Part shown: positions 26,239 to 40,239 of the stretch, piece by piece | Layout: each line of letters opens with the position of its first letter | How positions within the stretch are numbered: position 1 is the stretch's first letter | Assembly: GCA_949318235.1 (NCBI GenBank) | Contig: OX439128.1 | Span: 50,778,491-50,842,490 of the forward strand | Length of the DNA: 64,000 bases | DNA from: Ecdyonurus torrentis | Taxonomy: Eukaryota; Arthropoda; Insecta; Ephemeroptera; Heptageniidae | Direction: 5' to 3' | Notes under the pieces: model-generated | The model's input: only the letters and a program-made list of their open reading frames with translations | What the model was told of the DNA's origin: nothing | Databases searched by the model: none | Program-made: the position numbers and the translations under genes

Positions 26239-27544
26239 GGCACCGTTCGTTCTCTTCGCCACAACCAACCCTCCTTGGTCTAACTCGTGTTCCGCATGTT
26301 AATGAAACCTATAGCTTGTTCTTAACACGTTGACTGAATATCAAATACATACACATACATACTACTACACTATGCGTGCCGCTACTTTAATACTTGTGGA
26401 AAAAAAAAAAAAAGTCTTATTGTATCCCTGAAAAACACCTCCTCATCTCTTCTATATATCTTTTTATATTTTTCGCACTCTCATTCGTACACTCGTTATT
26501 CATACAATTGTATATAGTGACACAAAGCTTGTTATACTGTTGAATAGAAAAGTATTTTTTGTAAAGTACAGTGTGGTAAAGGTAACAATATACATAGATA
26601 ACAAGTTTATATTAAAAGTGTCTTTTTCTTCTTATAATTCAAATAATAAAATAAATTTTAAGCTCTTATTTTTTTAAAGCTATCTCATTTATAAATTCTT
26701 AAGGAATATGGTGGATAAATATATAAAAAAAAAAATGCTGAGAAAGACTATGAAAAAAAAAATGAAAAAAAATATCCCCCATGTTAAAGTTTTCATGGGT
26801 CGTTTTCTTGAAGATGGGAGAAGTAACATAGCTGGCTTTACTTAGACTGAGCCACAGAAAAGCTATGTTGATCCCTAGCTCACTCTGAGACCCCTGCTGC
26901 AGTATATATAGTATACATACATACATATACAAACATACCAGCAGTGAGTATAGGGGGGTATATGGGTTTACGTTTTAAACTTAAATTTTCTCTCTCTCAG
27001 AGTCATCTTGCGGAGAACAAAACTCTTTTACCTTGCGGCTTTCTTTGCAATTTTCTTTTTTTATTATTTTTTTTTCTTATATCGTCATGCATCGACCGGG
27101 TTGGTGGCCTCTCTCTCTCTCTCTCTCTGTGCACTCTCTCACACACGTCTTGTATGAACGCCCCGACGTAAATGTTACTTTCTTACATCACGTGCTAACA
27201 CTCTTTGCAAACCTCTTCTCACTTATGACACCTTACTCACACCCCAACCACCTGGACAAATTATTGCAGGTGAATATCAAAGATCTTTTCACATAAAATA
27301 TAAAAGTGGGTTGATTTTACCCATAAATAAGTGGTAAATTATATATGTGGATGGTTTAATTAAAATATATAGTCTAGTTCATGATATAAGCTCCGCATTC
27401 ATTTGACGTTACAAAAGTTACCTAAGTTTAACAGATAACCGGAAGTTGGTCAGTGGTAGTTGGTCAGGGGTTATCAAGTGAAATAGAGTAACAAAGCTTT
27501 ATTTCGTTAATATTGAAAAGTAATTTTGCTGTACAACATGGTTG

Positions 27545-28125
27545 AAGGCATAGACCAGAAGAAAACATTAGCATTTATATCACAAAACAGTTGATAAAAC
27601 TTCCATAAATATCATTAGTTTGTCTCAAAAACCAACTTACACTTTTGGATCAACTGTTCCGTCGTAAAAAAAAAAATAAAAAAAAAAAAAAAAAAAAGAA
27701 AAAGAAAAAGAAAAAAAAGTAGCCGCGCGGGAGCAAAGTTTAAGAGGGGATCCTGGGCCCCCTATGGGGACGCCGAGGTGGATACCCTTCAAACCATGTA
27801 CTACTAGGTGTCCTCTACAAGCCCTGAAATTTTGGTGCTTTAATCACAAAAAGCGCAATGCTTTGCATGCACTGTTCTTTACACTTACTGTAGCGCCGTA
27901 TAGCAGTGATCAGAAAAGTTCGAGTCATGCAACCCGCACAACATTTTCATACTAATTTTTGCCTGCGTCATAAACAGAAATAATCACGTAAATAGCATAC
28001 TTTAATAGTGTTTTGACGCTCTCTTGTGGGGCTGAATTAACATTCTGTTAAAAATTGCCAGTTTTCTAGATCCCGTTTTGTATTTAAACATTAAAAAGTA
28101 CATATTGTTTCATGTTGTCTATGGT
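27545..28125. mobile_element. Dispersed MITE-like element, copy 1 (with internal insert)
   Basis: The termini are AAGGCATAGACC and the complementary TTGTCTATGG. Shared strings with the 44.3-kb copy include ATTTATATCACAAAAC, TTAGTTTGTCTC, GTAGCGCCGTA/GTAGCAGTGATCAGAAA, GGGGCT...ATTAACATTCTG and CATTAAAAAG. This copy contains about 240 bp (27650-27893) absent from the other. That insert begins with a purine-rich A/G run and then a GC-rich segment with a short open frame (27764-27955) that I do not regard as a gene. Confidence 0.7.
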
Positions 28126-29046
28126 TATAAGTAAACATAAAAATAGTTCACTCGGCAGTCTTTTCTTTCCGTGCATGGTTACACAACATTGTGGTCACTC
28201 ACTTCTACAACTTATTTCAAAATCAAGATGGTGATAGAGCAACAAAAAAATAATAAGTTCTTCATTTTTTTTTTATGTAAATAAAAAAATTGTAATATTT
28301 GTTTTTATCATTGCGTAAACTTGAAAAAAAAATTTGACCTATAGCTACCAACTTGCGCAACAATTTTAAAAATTATAATATAATATTAGCATAATCTAAA
28401 CTTAGAACTTGATATAGCATTTTATATAAAGTATATATAAGTTGACCGGCTTTTATAGTATTTGACCTTTATTATATTATAGTATAATAATATTCCTATA
28501 TATCCAGCCCACAACACTACGTCATGTTATCGCGGAGTAAAACACTCCAAAATGTTATAAATTTACGTAAAATGTAAAGATAACATTAGTCTTGTTAACC
28601 ACTACATACTACATACATATATAGCTAAATAAAGAGAAGTCGGTCGGTACTCTATGTAATAAGAGAGAGAGAGAGAGAGAAGAAAAAAAAACTATTATCG
28701 TTTTTCATTTTAATGCTCTTGCGTGTACTTAACTGATAATCCTTTATTATTATATTATATATATTTTTTATATTTTGTATATAAGAGACACGCCTCTTTA
28801 CTTTTAAATTTAACAATGTAAGTAAGTTTCTTTTTTGCTTGCGATTATATTTATGTGTATATATATATATTTAAAGGAAAGGGTTTTATGTATTTTAATA
28901 CTCACATTTTTTTTCCTTTTATTATTTTTTTTATATCTTTTTTTTTTTATTTCATTTTAATCTACTTAAAATTTAATCTTTGTATAAAATAAAATCACTT
29001 TTTTATTGTAATGTATTTAAAAGTTAAAATATTGTTTCAATCACAG

Positions 29047-29050
<4 letters not shown>

Positions 29051-29097
<47 letters not shown>

Positions 29098-29149
29098 TAT
29101 AAATTATAACAAGACTTTTTATTATTATTATAAAAGTTTATAATTCTTT

Positions 29150-29192
<43 letters not shown>
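29051..29192. repeat. (AT)n and (CT)n arrays
   Basis: About 21 AT units (29051-29093) and about 15 CT units (29163-29192), just upstream of the foldback element. Confidence 0.95.
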
Positions 29193-29194
<2 letters not shown>

Positions 29195-29395
29195 ACTCAG
29201 TTTTCTTTCTTCCCACTCAAACTGCGGAGTAAAAAAAATTATATATTAATATTATAAAATAAATTAGTTGTCTTATATTATATATGTACATAAAATTATA
29301 TATTTTATATAATATAATTATAATGTAAAATGCTTGTTATTTAATTACAAAGTACCTTTAAAGTAATCAAATAAATTAAAGTGAAAATTATCTAT

Positions 29396-31881
29396 GAAGA
29401 AAATTAAATATGATTCAAAAAGTTGGCACCCAACCCTCTAGGATCGCTCTGAAAAAAATTATGTGTCTTAAGGGAGCAATTCTAAGAATCATGACTAAGT
29501 TTAAGCATCATAGGTTGATAACTCTAATTTTGGTGGCGCTTAAACCAAATGTGGTAATTGCGAGCGCTGGAGCGGCGGAGCGCTTATAGGGATATTTGAG
29601 TACTCATATCTCGTAAAATATTAGAGTTAGATATTTGAAACTTTTTTTCCTGAAAGACCACTTACATGTTGCTATAATCAAAGCATTAATTTTTGGTTAA
29701 AAAAATTAATGCTCCAATTAAAATTTTCTCAAAATGGTAGAAATCAATATATTTTTTGTTTCATAAAGGCATGCTACACATCGTTAAAATTTATTTTTGG
29801 CTCATTTACGGTCTAGATGTATCAACCATGTTTATTTAAACATGTAAAAGTAATTGCCAAATTTTTTTAAAATTTTGGTGACCGTAAAATCAAGTCCCCA
29901 ACATGACGATTTTTCTGAAATTCAACATGTTCGTGAGCAAATAAACCAGGTCCTTCCTAATTTTTAAAATATGTTATGCATGTGAGATGAAAGCTAAGAA
30001 TGTGTACTTTTAGAAACTACAATAATAGTTTTGCTTTTTTGCGTTGTTAATTTTTTACAGCGGTTTCTGTAGAGGCCTCCGCGCGGGGTCAGCGCGCCGC
30101 GTAGCACGGCTTACCGGCTCCTCGCATTAACTTTGCGAGCCTATAAAACTTAGTCTGCTACCCCAAACTTAATGTTACTTTATATCAATGTAACTGGCAT
30201 AATATGAAGAGTTATAATCCAAAATAAAAATGGTGATTTTTGATATCCATGAATTATGTTCGAGTGCCGTGTGAATATGCAATACGCGGGCATCGAGTAT
30301 GGCTTTTGTGTATAACATGCATCTCTCGTATTCAAACATGACGTGGTTTCTGCAGCAAATTATCGCCTTTTTAAAACTTACACTGTAACTAGGATAATTT
30401 GCCTTAAAAAAAAAAAAATCTGTCTTGTATCTTTCTCCCTCTCTCTCTCTCTTTTCTTATTTTTCTTATTTTTTATTTTTCAGCGTGCCCGCGCGTGTGC
30501 ATAATACGATAATAGGACTTAAAGTATGACTTGTGTGTAAAGTGCACCACTCTTTTTCAAATATAACACAATTTCTGCCACATATTATTGCTAATTTAAA
30601 CCTAGCAACTTTAAAAAAAAAAAGCTAAGCATTTCTTCTCCGTAGTTTTTTTTTTTTTTTTTTTTTTATACAAATAGGTATGCTATTTAAAAACTAGATT
30701 CAAACCAAAACTTAAGATAAGTGAAATTTACGAGGATAGTAACTAGACCCGCAAATGTCACGTACATCATGGTTAGTTTAAGCTTATTTTGCAATTCGCA
30801 TTTTTAAAAACTCCTTTGGGGGGGGGGGGGGGGGGGAGGGGGTTATACATAATTTTTTAGAGGGGTGGCGGTAGGCAAATTATCCTAGTTACAGTGTAAG
30901 TTTTAAAAAGGCGATAATTTGCTGCAGAAACCACGTCATGTTTGAATACGAGAGATGCATGTTATACACAAAAGCCATACTCGATGCCCGCGTATTGCAT
31001 ATTCACACGGCACTCGAACATAATTCATGGATATCAAAAATCACCATTTTTATTTTGGATTATAACTCTTCATATTATGCCAGTTACATTGATATAAAGT
31101 AACATTAAGTTTGGGGTAGCAGACTAAGTTTTATAGGCTCGCAAAGTTAATGCGAGGAGCCGGTAAGCCGTGCTACGCGGCGCGCTGACCCCGCGCGGAG
31201 GCCTCTACAGAAACCGCTGTAAAAAATTAACAACGCAAAAAAGCAAAACTATTATTGTAGTTTCTAAAAGTACACATTCTTAGCTTTCATCTCACATGCA
31301 TAACATATTTTAAAAATTAGGAAGGACCTGGTTTATTTGCTCACGAACATGTTGAATTTCAGAAAAATCGTCATGTTGGGGACTTGATTTTACGGTCACC
31401 AAAATTTTAAAAAAATTTGGCAATTACTTTTACATGTTTAAATAAACATGGTTGATACATCTAGACCGTAAATGAGCCAAAAATAAATTTTAACGATGTG
31501 TAGCATGCCTTTATGAAACAAAAAATATATTGATTTTTACCATTTTGAGAAAATTTTAATTGGAGCATTAATTTTTTTAACCAAAAATTAATGCTTTGAT
31601 TATAGCAACATGTAAGTGGTCTTTCAGTAAAAAAAGTTTCAAATATCTAACTCTAATATTTTACGAGATATGAGTACTCAAATATCCCTATAAGCGCTCC
31701 GCCGCTCCAGCGCTCGCAATTACCACATTTGGTTTAAGCGCCACCAAAATTAGAGTTATCAACCTATGATGCTTAAACTTGGTCATGATTCTTAGAATTG
31801 CTCCCTTAAGACACATAATTTTTTTCAGAGCGATCCTAGAGGGTTGGGTGCCAACTTTTTGAATCATATTTAATTTTCTTC
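29396..31881. mobile_element. 2.49-kb foldback element with 1009-bp inverted arms
   Basis: The left arm, 29396-30404, is repeated in reverse complement at 30873-31881. Both arms are 1009 bp with only a couple of mismatches seen by eye, around a 468-bp loop (30405-30872). A four-base CTAT is present immediately outside both ends (29392-29395 and 31882-31885), consistent with a target-site duplication. The arms include a GC-rich module (about 30070-30125, mirrored at about 31150-31207) and a GAGCGCTGG...CGGAGCGC segment. The minus-strand 89-codon frame ending at 31688 lies in the right arm and its counterpart in the left arm is broken. I see no transposase. The near-identity of the arms argues for recent origin or continuing gene conversion. 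Confidence 0.92.
30818..30841. repeat. Poly-G run
   Basis: Nineteen consecutive G residues are followed by A and five more G, inside the loop of the foldback element. Long G-runs are rare in this AT-rich window, and this one could form a G-quadruplex. Confidence 0.95.
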
Positions 31882-32354
31882 CTATATATATGTAAAGCTT
31901 ATACGTAATTAATTTTCTTCTTATATAATTATTATTTCGTTGTATAATTATTTTCAACCCAAAGTATGAGAGAGAGAGAGAGAGACGAGAGAAGAGACAT
32001 TTTAATGAAGTGTCAAAAGAGAATGGTTCTATAAGGCGGCGTTTGTAGATTACTAAGTTGGTGTGGTGACATGATCTCTCTCTCTCTGTGTTTCCTCGTT
32101 ACAACTTAACATACATTGTGGACTCGCTGGCTATCCTTAAAACTTAACTAACTTACGCCCAAAAAGGTCTCTAGTGTATATTTATAAAAGTTAGCGTATA
32201 TATATACTTTGTTTAGATGTATGTTTTTCTTTACGACGATGTAAAATATCGTACTTACTTACTAACTATAAACTAGAACACACGAGGCTAAATAAAATAA
32301 CAACTAACACTTACGTTATATACCCTCTTTTTTATATGTTAAATTTAACAAAAA

Positions 32355-32595
<241 letters not shown>

Positions 32596-33034
32596 TATTA
32601 CTTCAATATACAAATTTATACAGTTAAAAAAAATCATCTTGTACGGTATGTATGTATTATATAATAATATACGATATTAATTAGTAAAAAAAAAATATAT
32701 ATATACGAGAGAATGAAAAAGACGATTATAATAAAGTTTAAAATTAATAGCCTCTCATAAAATTTTAATATTAATTATAAAACAAATTGAAAGTTATAAT
32801 ATATGTATTATTTTTTTTTTTTCATATACTTGATGAGACTTACAGAGGTTATATATTGATTATATTAATTGGTTAATTAAGTAGTGATGGAAGAGGGGTT
32901 ATATTTTCTCAATCTTTTATGTTTAAGTAAAGATTTAATCTTTAAGTTTGAGTTTTGTCTCATTTACTATGCAAGACTTTGACCATGACTTTGATGGTAA
33001 ACAAAACTGAGGCTATTTCCAACTTAATATGTAC

Positions 33035-33040
<6 letters not shown>

Positions 33041-33107
<67 letters not shown>
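33041..33107. repeat. (AT)n microsatellite
   Basis: About 33 uninterrupted AT units. Confidence 0.97.
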
Positions 33108-33110
<3 letters not shown>

Positions 33111-34090
33111 GCTCCGGTCTACTGTATAGTACGAGAGTCTTCGGAGTCTCTATGTACTCTACGTGTCCCTTAGCTACCTTAGTACTTAACTAGGAATAAA
33201 ATGTTAAACCAACAGTGAGAGAGAGAGAGAGAGTGGCCTTTTCCTTCCTTCCTGCTTTTGCTTGCTTACATACATATACATATATAGAAACTTTCCTGGG
33301 CAAAATACACCCCTTCTTTATATAACTTGTATATTATGCCTTTATACTTCTTAAATAGGCTTTCATATTATATATAGTTCAAACCTCAAAACCCCTAAAA
33401 AAAAATTTATTAAGTGAGGTAAATGTTAAACATTTAACACAAAATTATACACGGCTTTTGAAATTTTCACACTTCTCAAATTTGTTCGCTTCTATACAGT
33501 ATATACGCATATTTTATAAAAGAATTCGAATTGAACTTCATTGGTTTCTATAGAGAAAGAAGTATAAAATTATTTAAGTGTATATATACATTGGACATTA
33601 AATTGGTGTCATTTTCTTAATTTTGTGTTATTTATAAAGATGTAAAAGTGTGTCTAGTAGTAGCCCTCATTTAAATTCTTTCAACGTCGAAAAAAAAAAT
33701 ACGCCAAAAAAAAAAGAAACAGGATTCCAGTAATGGAAAGACAATTAAGAAGTTCCTCTGTTTTTTTCCCACGGCGTCTGTGATTATAACTACCGCATTA
33801 CTCATTCGATAAACTATAATTTATCAAAATTCTCTCTATTAAAAAAATATTTCATCGCTGCAAGTTATGATATTATATTAAATACAACCCATGAATTATT
33901 CTTTTATACATGTAGACGACATAAAAAATATAATATGAAAAATATTATTTTTGTAGTAAAAATAAATTTAACCAACAGTATAGTGTGGGTGAAAAATTGC
34001 CCTTAAAACACGAGTATTTCATAAAACTTTTTTTGTTTTTTTCATTGTTTGTTTTTCTCGGTTTTATGTTACATGCTTTGGGACATAAAC

Positions 34091-34130
<40 letters not shown>

Positions 34131-35422
34131 CTGTTGATTTACAATTTTTTTTATTATACAAACAACGGCAATATAAAAAAATTTATCTCTACATTATATA
34201 TTATAAAAAAACAAATTGTTAATCGAAATACTAAATAAATTTGTTGTTGATATAAATTTTATTAAACTATTAACACGCATTATTGATTTTTTTATATATA
34301 TAAATAACAAAACATAAAACATATACATGTTATCGAAAATGTTTCCTCATTATTAATGTATTATAATATTGTTGTTTTAAAACACGATCTATATAATAAC
34401 ATGTTAGCTGGTTTAGGATCATCATATTTTAATTAGTTTAATATGTAAATTTCGCTTGATAATCAAGGTGCTTAGCTCTAATTTAATTTATCTTAAACTT
34501 TTAGTGGGATGCTTTAAAAAAATATATATTATAATATTATACATTTTTTTATCTCTCTGAATATTAAAACAACTTTTAAAAGAAAAAAAACAACTTCTGA
34601 ATATTAAAATGCTAATCATTTAAAGCTAATATTATTAACATGATAACTATGTATAAAAACTATAATTTTTTTTATATAGATTAAAAATGGGTTGAATTAG
34701 ATTTTTTTTTAAAGCTTGTGTTGGAATTATATGAATGAATATTATATTGTAATGAAGGGGGGTAATGGACAGCTGGGAGAAAAAAGGGCAGCTTTGGTTA
34801 TGGACATACGTAAAAACCTGATGGACTTTTTTTTTCCGTATAGCTAGGCGTATAACTTTTTTTTTTATCGTCACTCAATGGTTTAAGTTGTGAGAATTAA
34901 CGAGCTTAGAGACAGTTTAATATTTTATATTACCAGATAAAAAATTACAACTTTTTTTTTTATTTATTTATCTGTATGGTGTTATAAGGAGAAGAAGAAA
35001 AAAAAAAACGTAAAAAAAAAACATTTTTTGACCAAATAAACAAAACCGGTATAATGTCATATGGTATCATTATATAATTTTTTTTTTTCTTTTAGTACTT
35101 TATTATTATTATTATATTAAAAAAAAAGTATATAAAAAATTTGTTACTTGTTTTTTAATGGGTAAGCCATTATATAATAAGATATAAAAAAATAAAATGT
35201 TTTGCACCTTTTATATTAAAATGATATTTTTTTTTTATACTTAATTTTATTTTTTTCTGTGTTGAACAGTTTTTATTTTATTTCTTTGGTCGTTTGATGT
35301 AGTAGGTTTTTGTATCAACATAAAAAGGACTTTATTTTTGTTTCCATTTTCGTTGAATATACATCAGTGGTGTAGTGTAGAGGATAAAGCAAAGGAGGAG
35401 GTAAAGAAGTACTTACTTTGGT

Positions 35423-35481
<59 letters not shown>
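35423..35481. repeat. (CT)n microsatellite
   Basis: About 29 uninterrupted CT units. Confidence 0.97.
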
Positions 35482-35484
<3 letters not shown>

Positions 35485-35589
35485 GTTACAAAAAAAAGAA
35501 CCACATGCACGATATCATGTACAGATCACAGGTAAAGAGATGAGAATTACATTTCATTCCTTCACAAAGTGAACTCAACTTCTCTAATA

Positions 35590-36126
35590 TACACTGAAAA
35601 AATAAAGTATTTTAAACCAACCAAAATTATAACATAACCATTCAAATATTCACTTATTAAACAAATTTTATCCGTAAACTTTTTTTCTTACATTATTTTT
35701 TTATTATTATTATTGCTCTAAATCAAGAAAAATAACGATCACCTACTGCATTTTGAATGGAATTGCGTATTTTTTTAGAGCAAGGAACAGAGTTTACGAA
35801 CAGCATTAATATGAAACTTTTAAAATATATTTTTGAAAGGGAAAAATTCCTTTATTATCATACGAAAGAAATACGCACGAGTGGCACGAGGATTAAATGA
35901 TTAAAAATATATATACTGCTCGTTTATATTACAATACTTGGTAGTTGGCACTAGAATTAAATAATTTAAATTATCTCGTAAAAAGAAGCGTACACTAAAG
36001 TGAATTTTTGTTTGTTAAAAGTTCAAGAATTATTCCTTTAATTTAAACACTAAAGTAAAACATCCATCAATATTTCAGTGTATTTGAAAAACTGAATTTG
36101 AAAAATACAGTTTTTTTTTCAGTGTA
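35590..36126. mobile_element. MITE-like element with TACACTGAAAAAA termini
   Basis: It begins TACACTGAAAAAA and ends TTTTTTTTCAGTGTA, giving near-perfect inverted ends about 12 bp long bounded by TA. A second CAGTGTATTTGAAAAA motif occurs inside near 36075. A fragment of another MITE family (35715-35807) is nested within it. An intact TGACGTCA lies just outside at 36170-36177. Confidence 0.65.
35715..35807. mobile_element. Truncated copy of the TGTTCGTAAACCCTG MITE
   Basis: It contains AACGATCACCTACTGCA, TGGAATTGCG, GAGCAAGGAACAG and the right terminus GTTTACGAACA. The intact copy is at 37942-38064. It is nested in the 35590-36126 element, so it probably inserted second. Confidence 0.65.
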
Positions 36127-36375
36127 TAACAAAAGAAGAACAATACATTGTACTAGATAATTCTCCCTGTGACGTCATAAGGTACCATTTTATATATAAC
36201 AAAAAGAAAAGAAAAATCTTTACATTATTTTAAATTATAAACAAATCTTTTTCTTGTTAAAAAGAAAGAAAATCTCATATAAGATCTATATAAATTTAAC
36301 TTTATATAAATGTTAAGTAATATTATTTGTTCACGATTTTATTTATTATATTTAACTTTTTCTATATATTTTATT

Positions 36376-36378
<3 letters not shown>

Positions 36379-36450
<72 letters not shown>
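36379..36450. repeat. (CT)n microsatellite
   Basis: About 36 CT units. A second CT array lies at about 36563-36593. Confidence 0.97.
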
Positions 36451-36454
<4 letters not shown>

Positions 36455-36560
36455 TCTCTTATATGTGTTTTTATAAGCTGTCTGCTTTTAGCTTCAAGTA
36501 CACTATAAAATTACCCAGTACCAGTTTATGATCACTATTATAAGAGAAGCTGTTAAAAAG

Positions 36561-36597
<37 letters not shown>

Positions 36598-37941
36598 GCA
36601 ACTCTTTTTTCATATATGTATTATTATTATTATAAATTATAATAATAATAAAGGTAAATTGACGTGTAATTCAAATGACGTATTTTATTATTATAATCAT
36701 ATTATATCTATATACGTATATTTTAAACAGTAATTTATTCAGGTAATAAAACGCTATTTTATCATAAACTTTAACAAGATAAAATAGAAAAAGAGAGAGA
36801 AAGAGAGAGAAAAGTTGAGATGAATCATTGACACGACATCTTGTATGAGCTGCAGAGTTTGTTGTAAACATGTTTGTTTTCTAACTACTTACTTTACATG
36901 GCTTTATAAACCCACACTTCATATTGATGAATTAAACATAGAATTTCGTTGTTCATTTGTTGACCAGCTAGGCTTGAAGTTTTCCGCTCATGTTTAACTC
37001 GGTCAATAGTTCCATAATATACAAGAGTTTAACTTCAAATTGGAAGTACATTTTTTTCTTTATATAGAGGGTGTTATATTATTAATAAATGCACTTAAAG
37101 TGCATAACAGACAAAAAAATATATATTTTCTTATTGCGATGAAATACTACCCGCCGAATTATTTTAGTTAAACGGTTTGATGATCGGTTTACTATGCAAT
37201 AACGTTTTTTCCAGTCAAAAGAAATGAGTATAAAAAAGTTTCAGCATACTACACGGGAAAAAAAAAACTTACTATAATGCCTAATTTGTAACTGTAAATT
37301 TTAAAACTTCCGTAAAGGCAAGATTTAATAGTACGTGAATGCTGTATTTCTACAGTTCATAATAATCTATAAAATTGAAACCAGTGTATTGAATTAAGTA
37401 ATTTCTCTTTAAAAACAAAACAAAACAAAAATCAATAAAAAAAATCAAAAATTTCCTTTTTTTTTTTTTTTTTTTTTTTTATTCAGGAACATATTACACT
37501 TTACAATTATGTTGCTTCTTTTTTATTATTGTGTATTTTATTTATTTATATATTTACTTTCATTTCAATTTGTTACCAACAGTTATAACTCTGTATACAT
37601 TACACTACCTTGTATATAAAATACTGAGTACTGAATCATTTATTATTTAAATAAACACAATATCTGTATAATACAGAAATTCATCTCAATGTATATATAA
37701 CAACAACAATGGCTTAGATAATATTAACTACTTAAATATTAGCCTAAATGTGTATAAAATATTTAATATTAACTTACTCAGGCGGAGCTTATTGTTCTAT
37801 AGATCATGTAAATAAATAAATTATAATAAAGATGAATTACTGTATGGTGAAAAAAATGAATTCTATATACACATCAAAAGACTCATGTATACTTCTCTTT
37901 CTGTTAACTATTATATAGTTAGGAGAACTTAAGTTTACCTT

Positions 37942-38064
37942 AATGATGTTCGTAAACCCTGTTCCCTTGCTCCAAAAAAATGCGCAATTCCATTTAAAAA
38001 GCATTATGTGATCGTCATTTTTGTGAGGTTTGGTGCACGAAAAACAGGGTTTACGAACATCATT
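37942..38064. mobile_element. 123-bp palindromic MITE (AATGATGTTCG termini)
   Basis: The left terminus AATGATGTTCGTAAACCCTG is mirrored by CAGGGTTTACGAACATCATT at the right. The interior is also largely self-complementary (TTGCTCC..., CGCAATTCCATT...). It is the most intact of three copies in the window. Two minus-strand frames cross it, but their sequence is the MITE itself. Confidence 0.8.
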
Positions 38065-39477
38065 ATTATCGCCCACAGATATATCGACGATATGACAGTT
38101 ATTGAAACAATGGAAAATATATAAAATCTCGCAAGTACATTCTCGGGGGAGTCACTTTTCCCTATTATATATGTAATAGGTAAAGATACACACATAATTG
38201 TACACTTCAATTAATGTAATATAGTATCTAATGATAATTGAGTATATGAAATTGAAAGTAATTGGCGTAAAATGATTCTTATTATCGTATACGTACAAAT
38301 TATAGTATTAATTTGTTTAAAAGTATCATATTATATAGTGTGATGTTTTTTTTTATATATATTATACATGAAGAGTATACTTGAATGATGACACTGCATT
38401 ATTACACAAGAGTATATATGTAAACGCCATAGTATGTACTTATTATATGTACTGTATGTACATGTACTGTACAGTACATCACTGCAAACTCAAGTAAAAA
38501 GTACTTGAAGCTCCACTCAGCCGTTGCATGTTGTTACAACGATAATATTTATGGGTCTATTAAACTTTTACCATATTATAATGTAAACAGATATATTTTT
38601 TTGTTTCATATTATTATTATTATTATTATGCTGCAATACACACAGACACTTTTGATATATTTTATAATTTTATGTATATATACTGCATTTTTTTTTTAAT
38701 ATAACTCGTTATAAATTCATTACTATATTAATGTATATATTTTTTACTAAAGTATTTTTTTTTTAATGTGATTAATTTTAATTAAGTGGAGACTGTTGAC
38801 TCTAACGTCTGTAAAAATTACGTTTTTATATAATAAATAAATTATGTAATATACATTAATTAATTTTTTTTACGTATGTATGAATAAATTAGTTTTACTT
38901 TTAAGTTTGGCGTGTATCTTTTCTCTCTCTCTCTCTCTCTCTCGTCTATATGTAATGATGTTTTTGAACAAAGAAAAGTTTTTTTTTTTTTTTTTTTTTG
39001 TATTTGATAAAATCTTAGTCTGACATCTCGATTGTGTATGGTTTATGATTGACCTCTTCACTTCCCATATCAATACTCCATTATTTAGATCTACCACTCA
39101 CTCAGTCAATCGTGTTTTATATTGAGAGAGAGAGAGAAATGAGCGATATTTTTGTAACAAAATGAATGAGCTCGTCGACGAGAGTAGAACAATCAATTTA
39201 TCTTTCTCTTTGTTTTATTACCGCGCGGACCTTGTTGGTATTTGTTACCAAAGATTATTGTCATAATCTATATAACAAGGTGAACCATTATATTATGGTG
39301 CTCACTTTTTTTTAACCCTTATTTAGGTAGCCATATTGGTGCTTAAAATTAACTTGATTACATGAGATTTTCACACACTTTTCGTGTTTCTAATACATAA
39401 CAAGTACCTTGCTATATTCACCTCAGTACAATTTTAGGGCGGTGTATATATATTTTTTATGTTGATATGTTAGTCTA

Positions 39478-40182
39478 TAGCGGCGGCGCGTGCCTCTCTA
39501 TATCGTAGAATAAAAAGCTTATAGGTTGAATGCGAGTATGGCGTCGCGCGATGTTGTTAGGGCTCGCGAGCCAGCACATTGGATCCGCAGCCTCCACCGC
39601 TAGCTCGCAAAGCGCTCGCGCTCGCTTGCTTGCTTTGCTCGCTACCTCGGTGTAGCCAAAGTCAGTATAGTGAGGAGAGGCGGTGAGGCCGCACCAAGTT
39701 GTGGCGCAGTGCAGTGTCTCGTTCGTCTCGTAATAATCGAGTGAGCACCACAAGCAACCCTCAGTGAAGCGAGCGAGGGAGTAGTGTGTTTTCAAGTGCC
39801 TCTGACGTGCTTACTGTATCGTCAAGACCACTTCAATAAGAGATTTCAAACCTTTTTTCATCTCTAAAGTGTCTTTTTTTTTTATTTAAGAAAGATATAA
39901 TATATATATAAAAAATAAGTCATTAAAATTTTAATTTATATATACTTTACGTATAACGAGTTTTGTGAATATAATAAAATGACGTGAATAAATTGATGTG
40001 ATAATATATATATAAATGAATATTTTACATAAATAAAGCAAGGATTTGTGGTGAGGTGTTTGTGAGTGTGTGTGTGTTATATTGGTTCACCACGTTGTGG
40101 CTTAATGCTGTCACTTTAGAGAAGTGGAGTGAAGTGGTTCGCGCGTGAGGGCTTGCTCAAGTTGACCACTAAAAGACGAAGA
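39478..40182 (+). promoter_or_regulatory. CpG-rich island; candidate internal promoter and 5' leader
   Basis: Inside an AT-rich intron this block abruptly becomes GC- and CpG-rich (many CGCG, GCGC and CTCGC strings at 39478-39790 and again from about 40130). It contains arthropod initiator-like TCAGT strings (for example near 39662). A GTAAGG at 40183 could serve as the donor of a first exon. It lies about 15 kb upstream of the 55342 exon. The simplest reading is an alternative promoter of the AUTS2/tay gene; an independent non-coding or minus-strand transcript is possible. There is no TATA-plus-start structure I can point to, so this is inference from composition. Confidence 0.4.
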
Positions 40183-40239
40183 GTAAGGATAAAAAAAAAA
40201 AAAAAAAAAAAAAAAAGTAGGCGCCGGAAAAAGGACGCC

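Noticed and set aside
31688..31957. Minus-strand 89-codon open frame
   Set aside because: It lies mostly in the right arm of the foldback element. The left-arm counterpart is not kept as a frame at its N-terminal side, and no family is recognisable.
39475..39795. Minus-strand 106-codon frame in the CpG-rich island
   Set aside because: GC-rich DNA has few stops by chance. The peptide resembles nothing I know and there is no supporting splice or start context.
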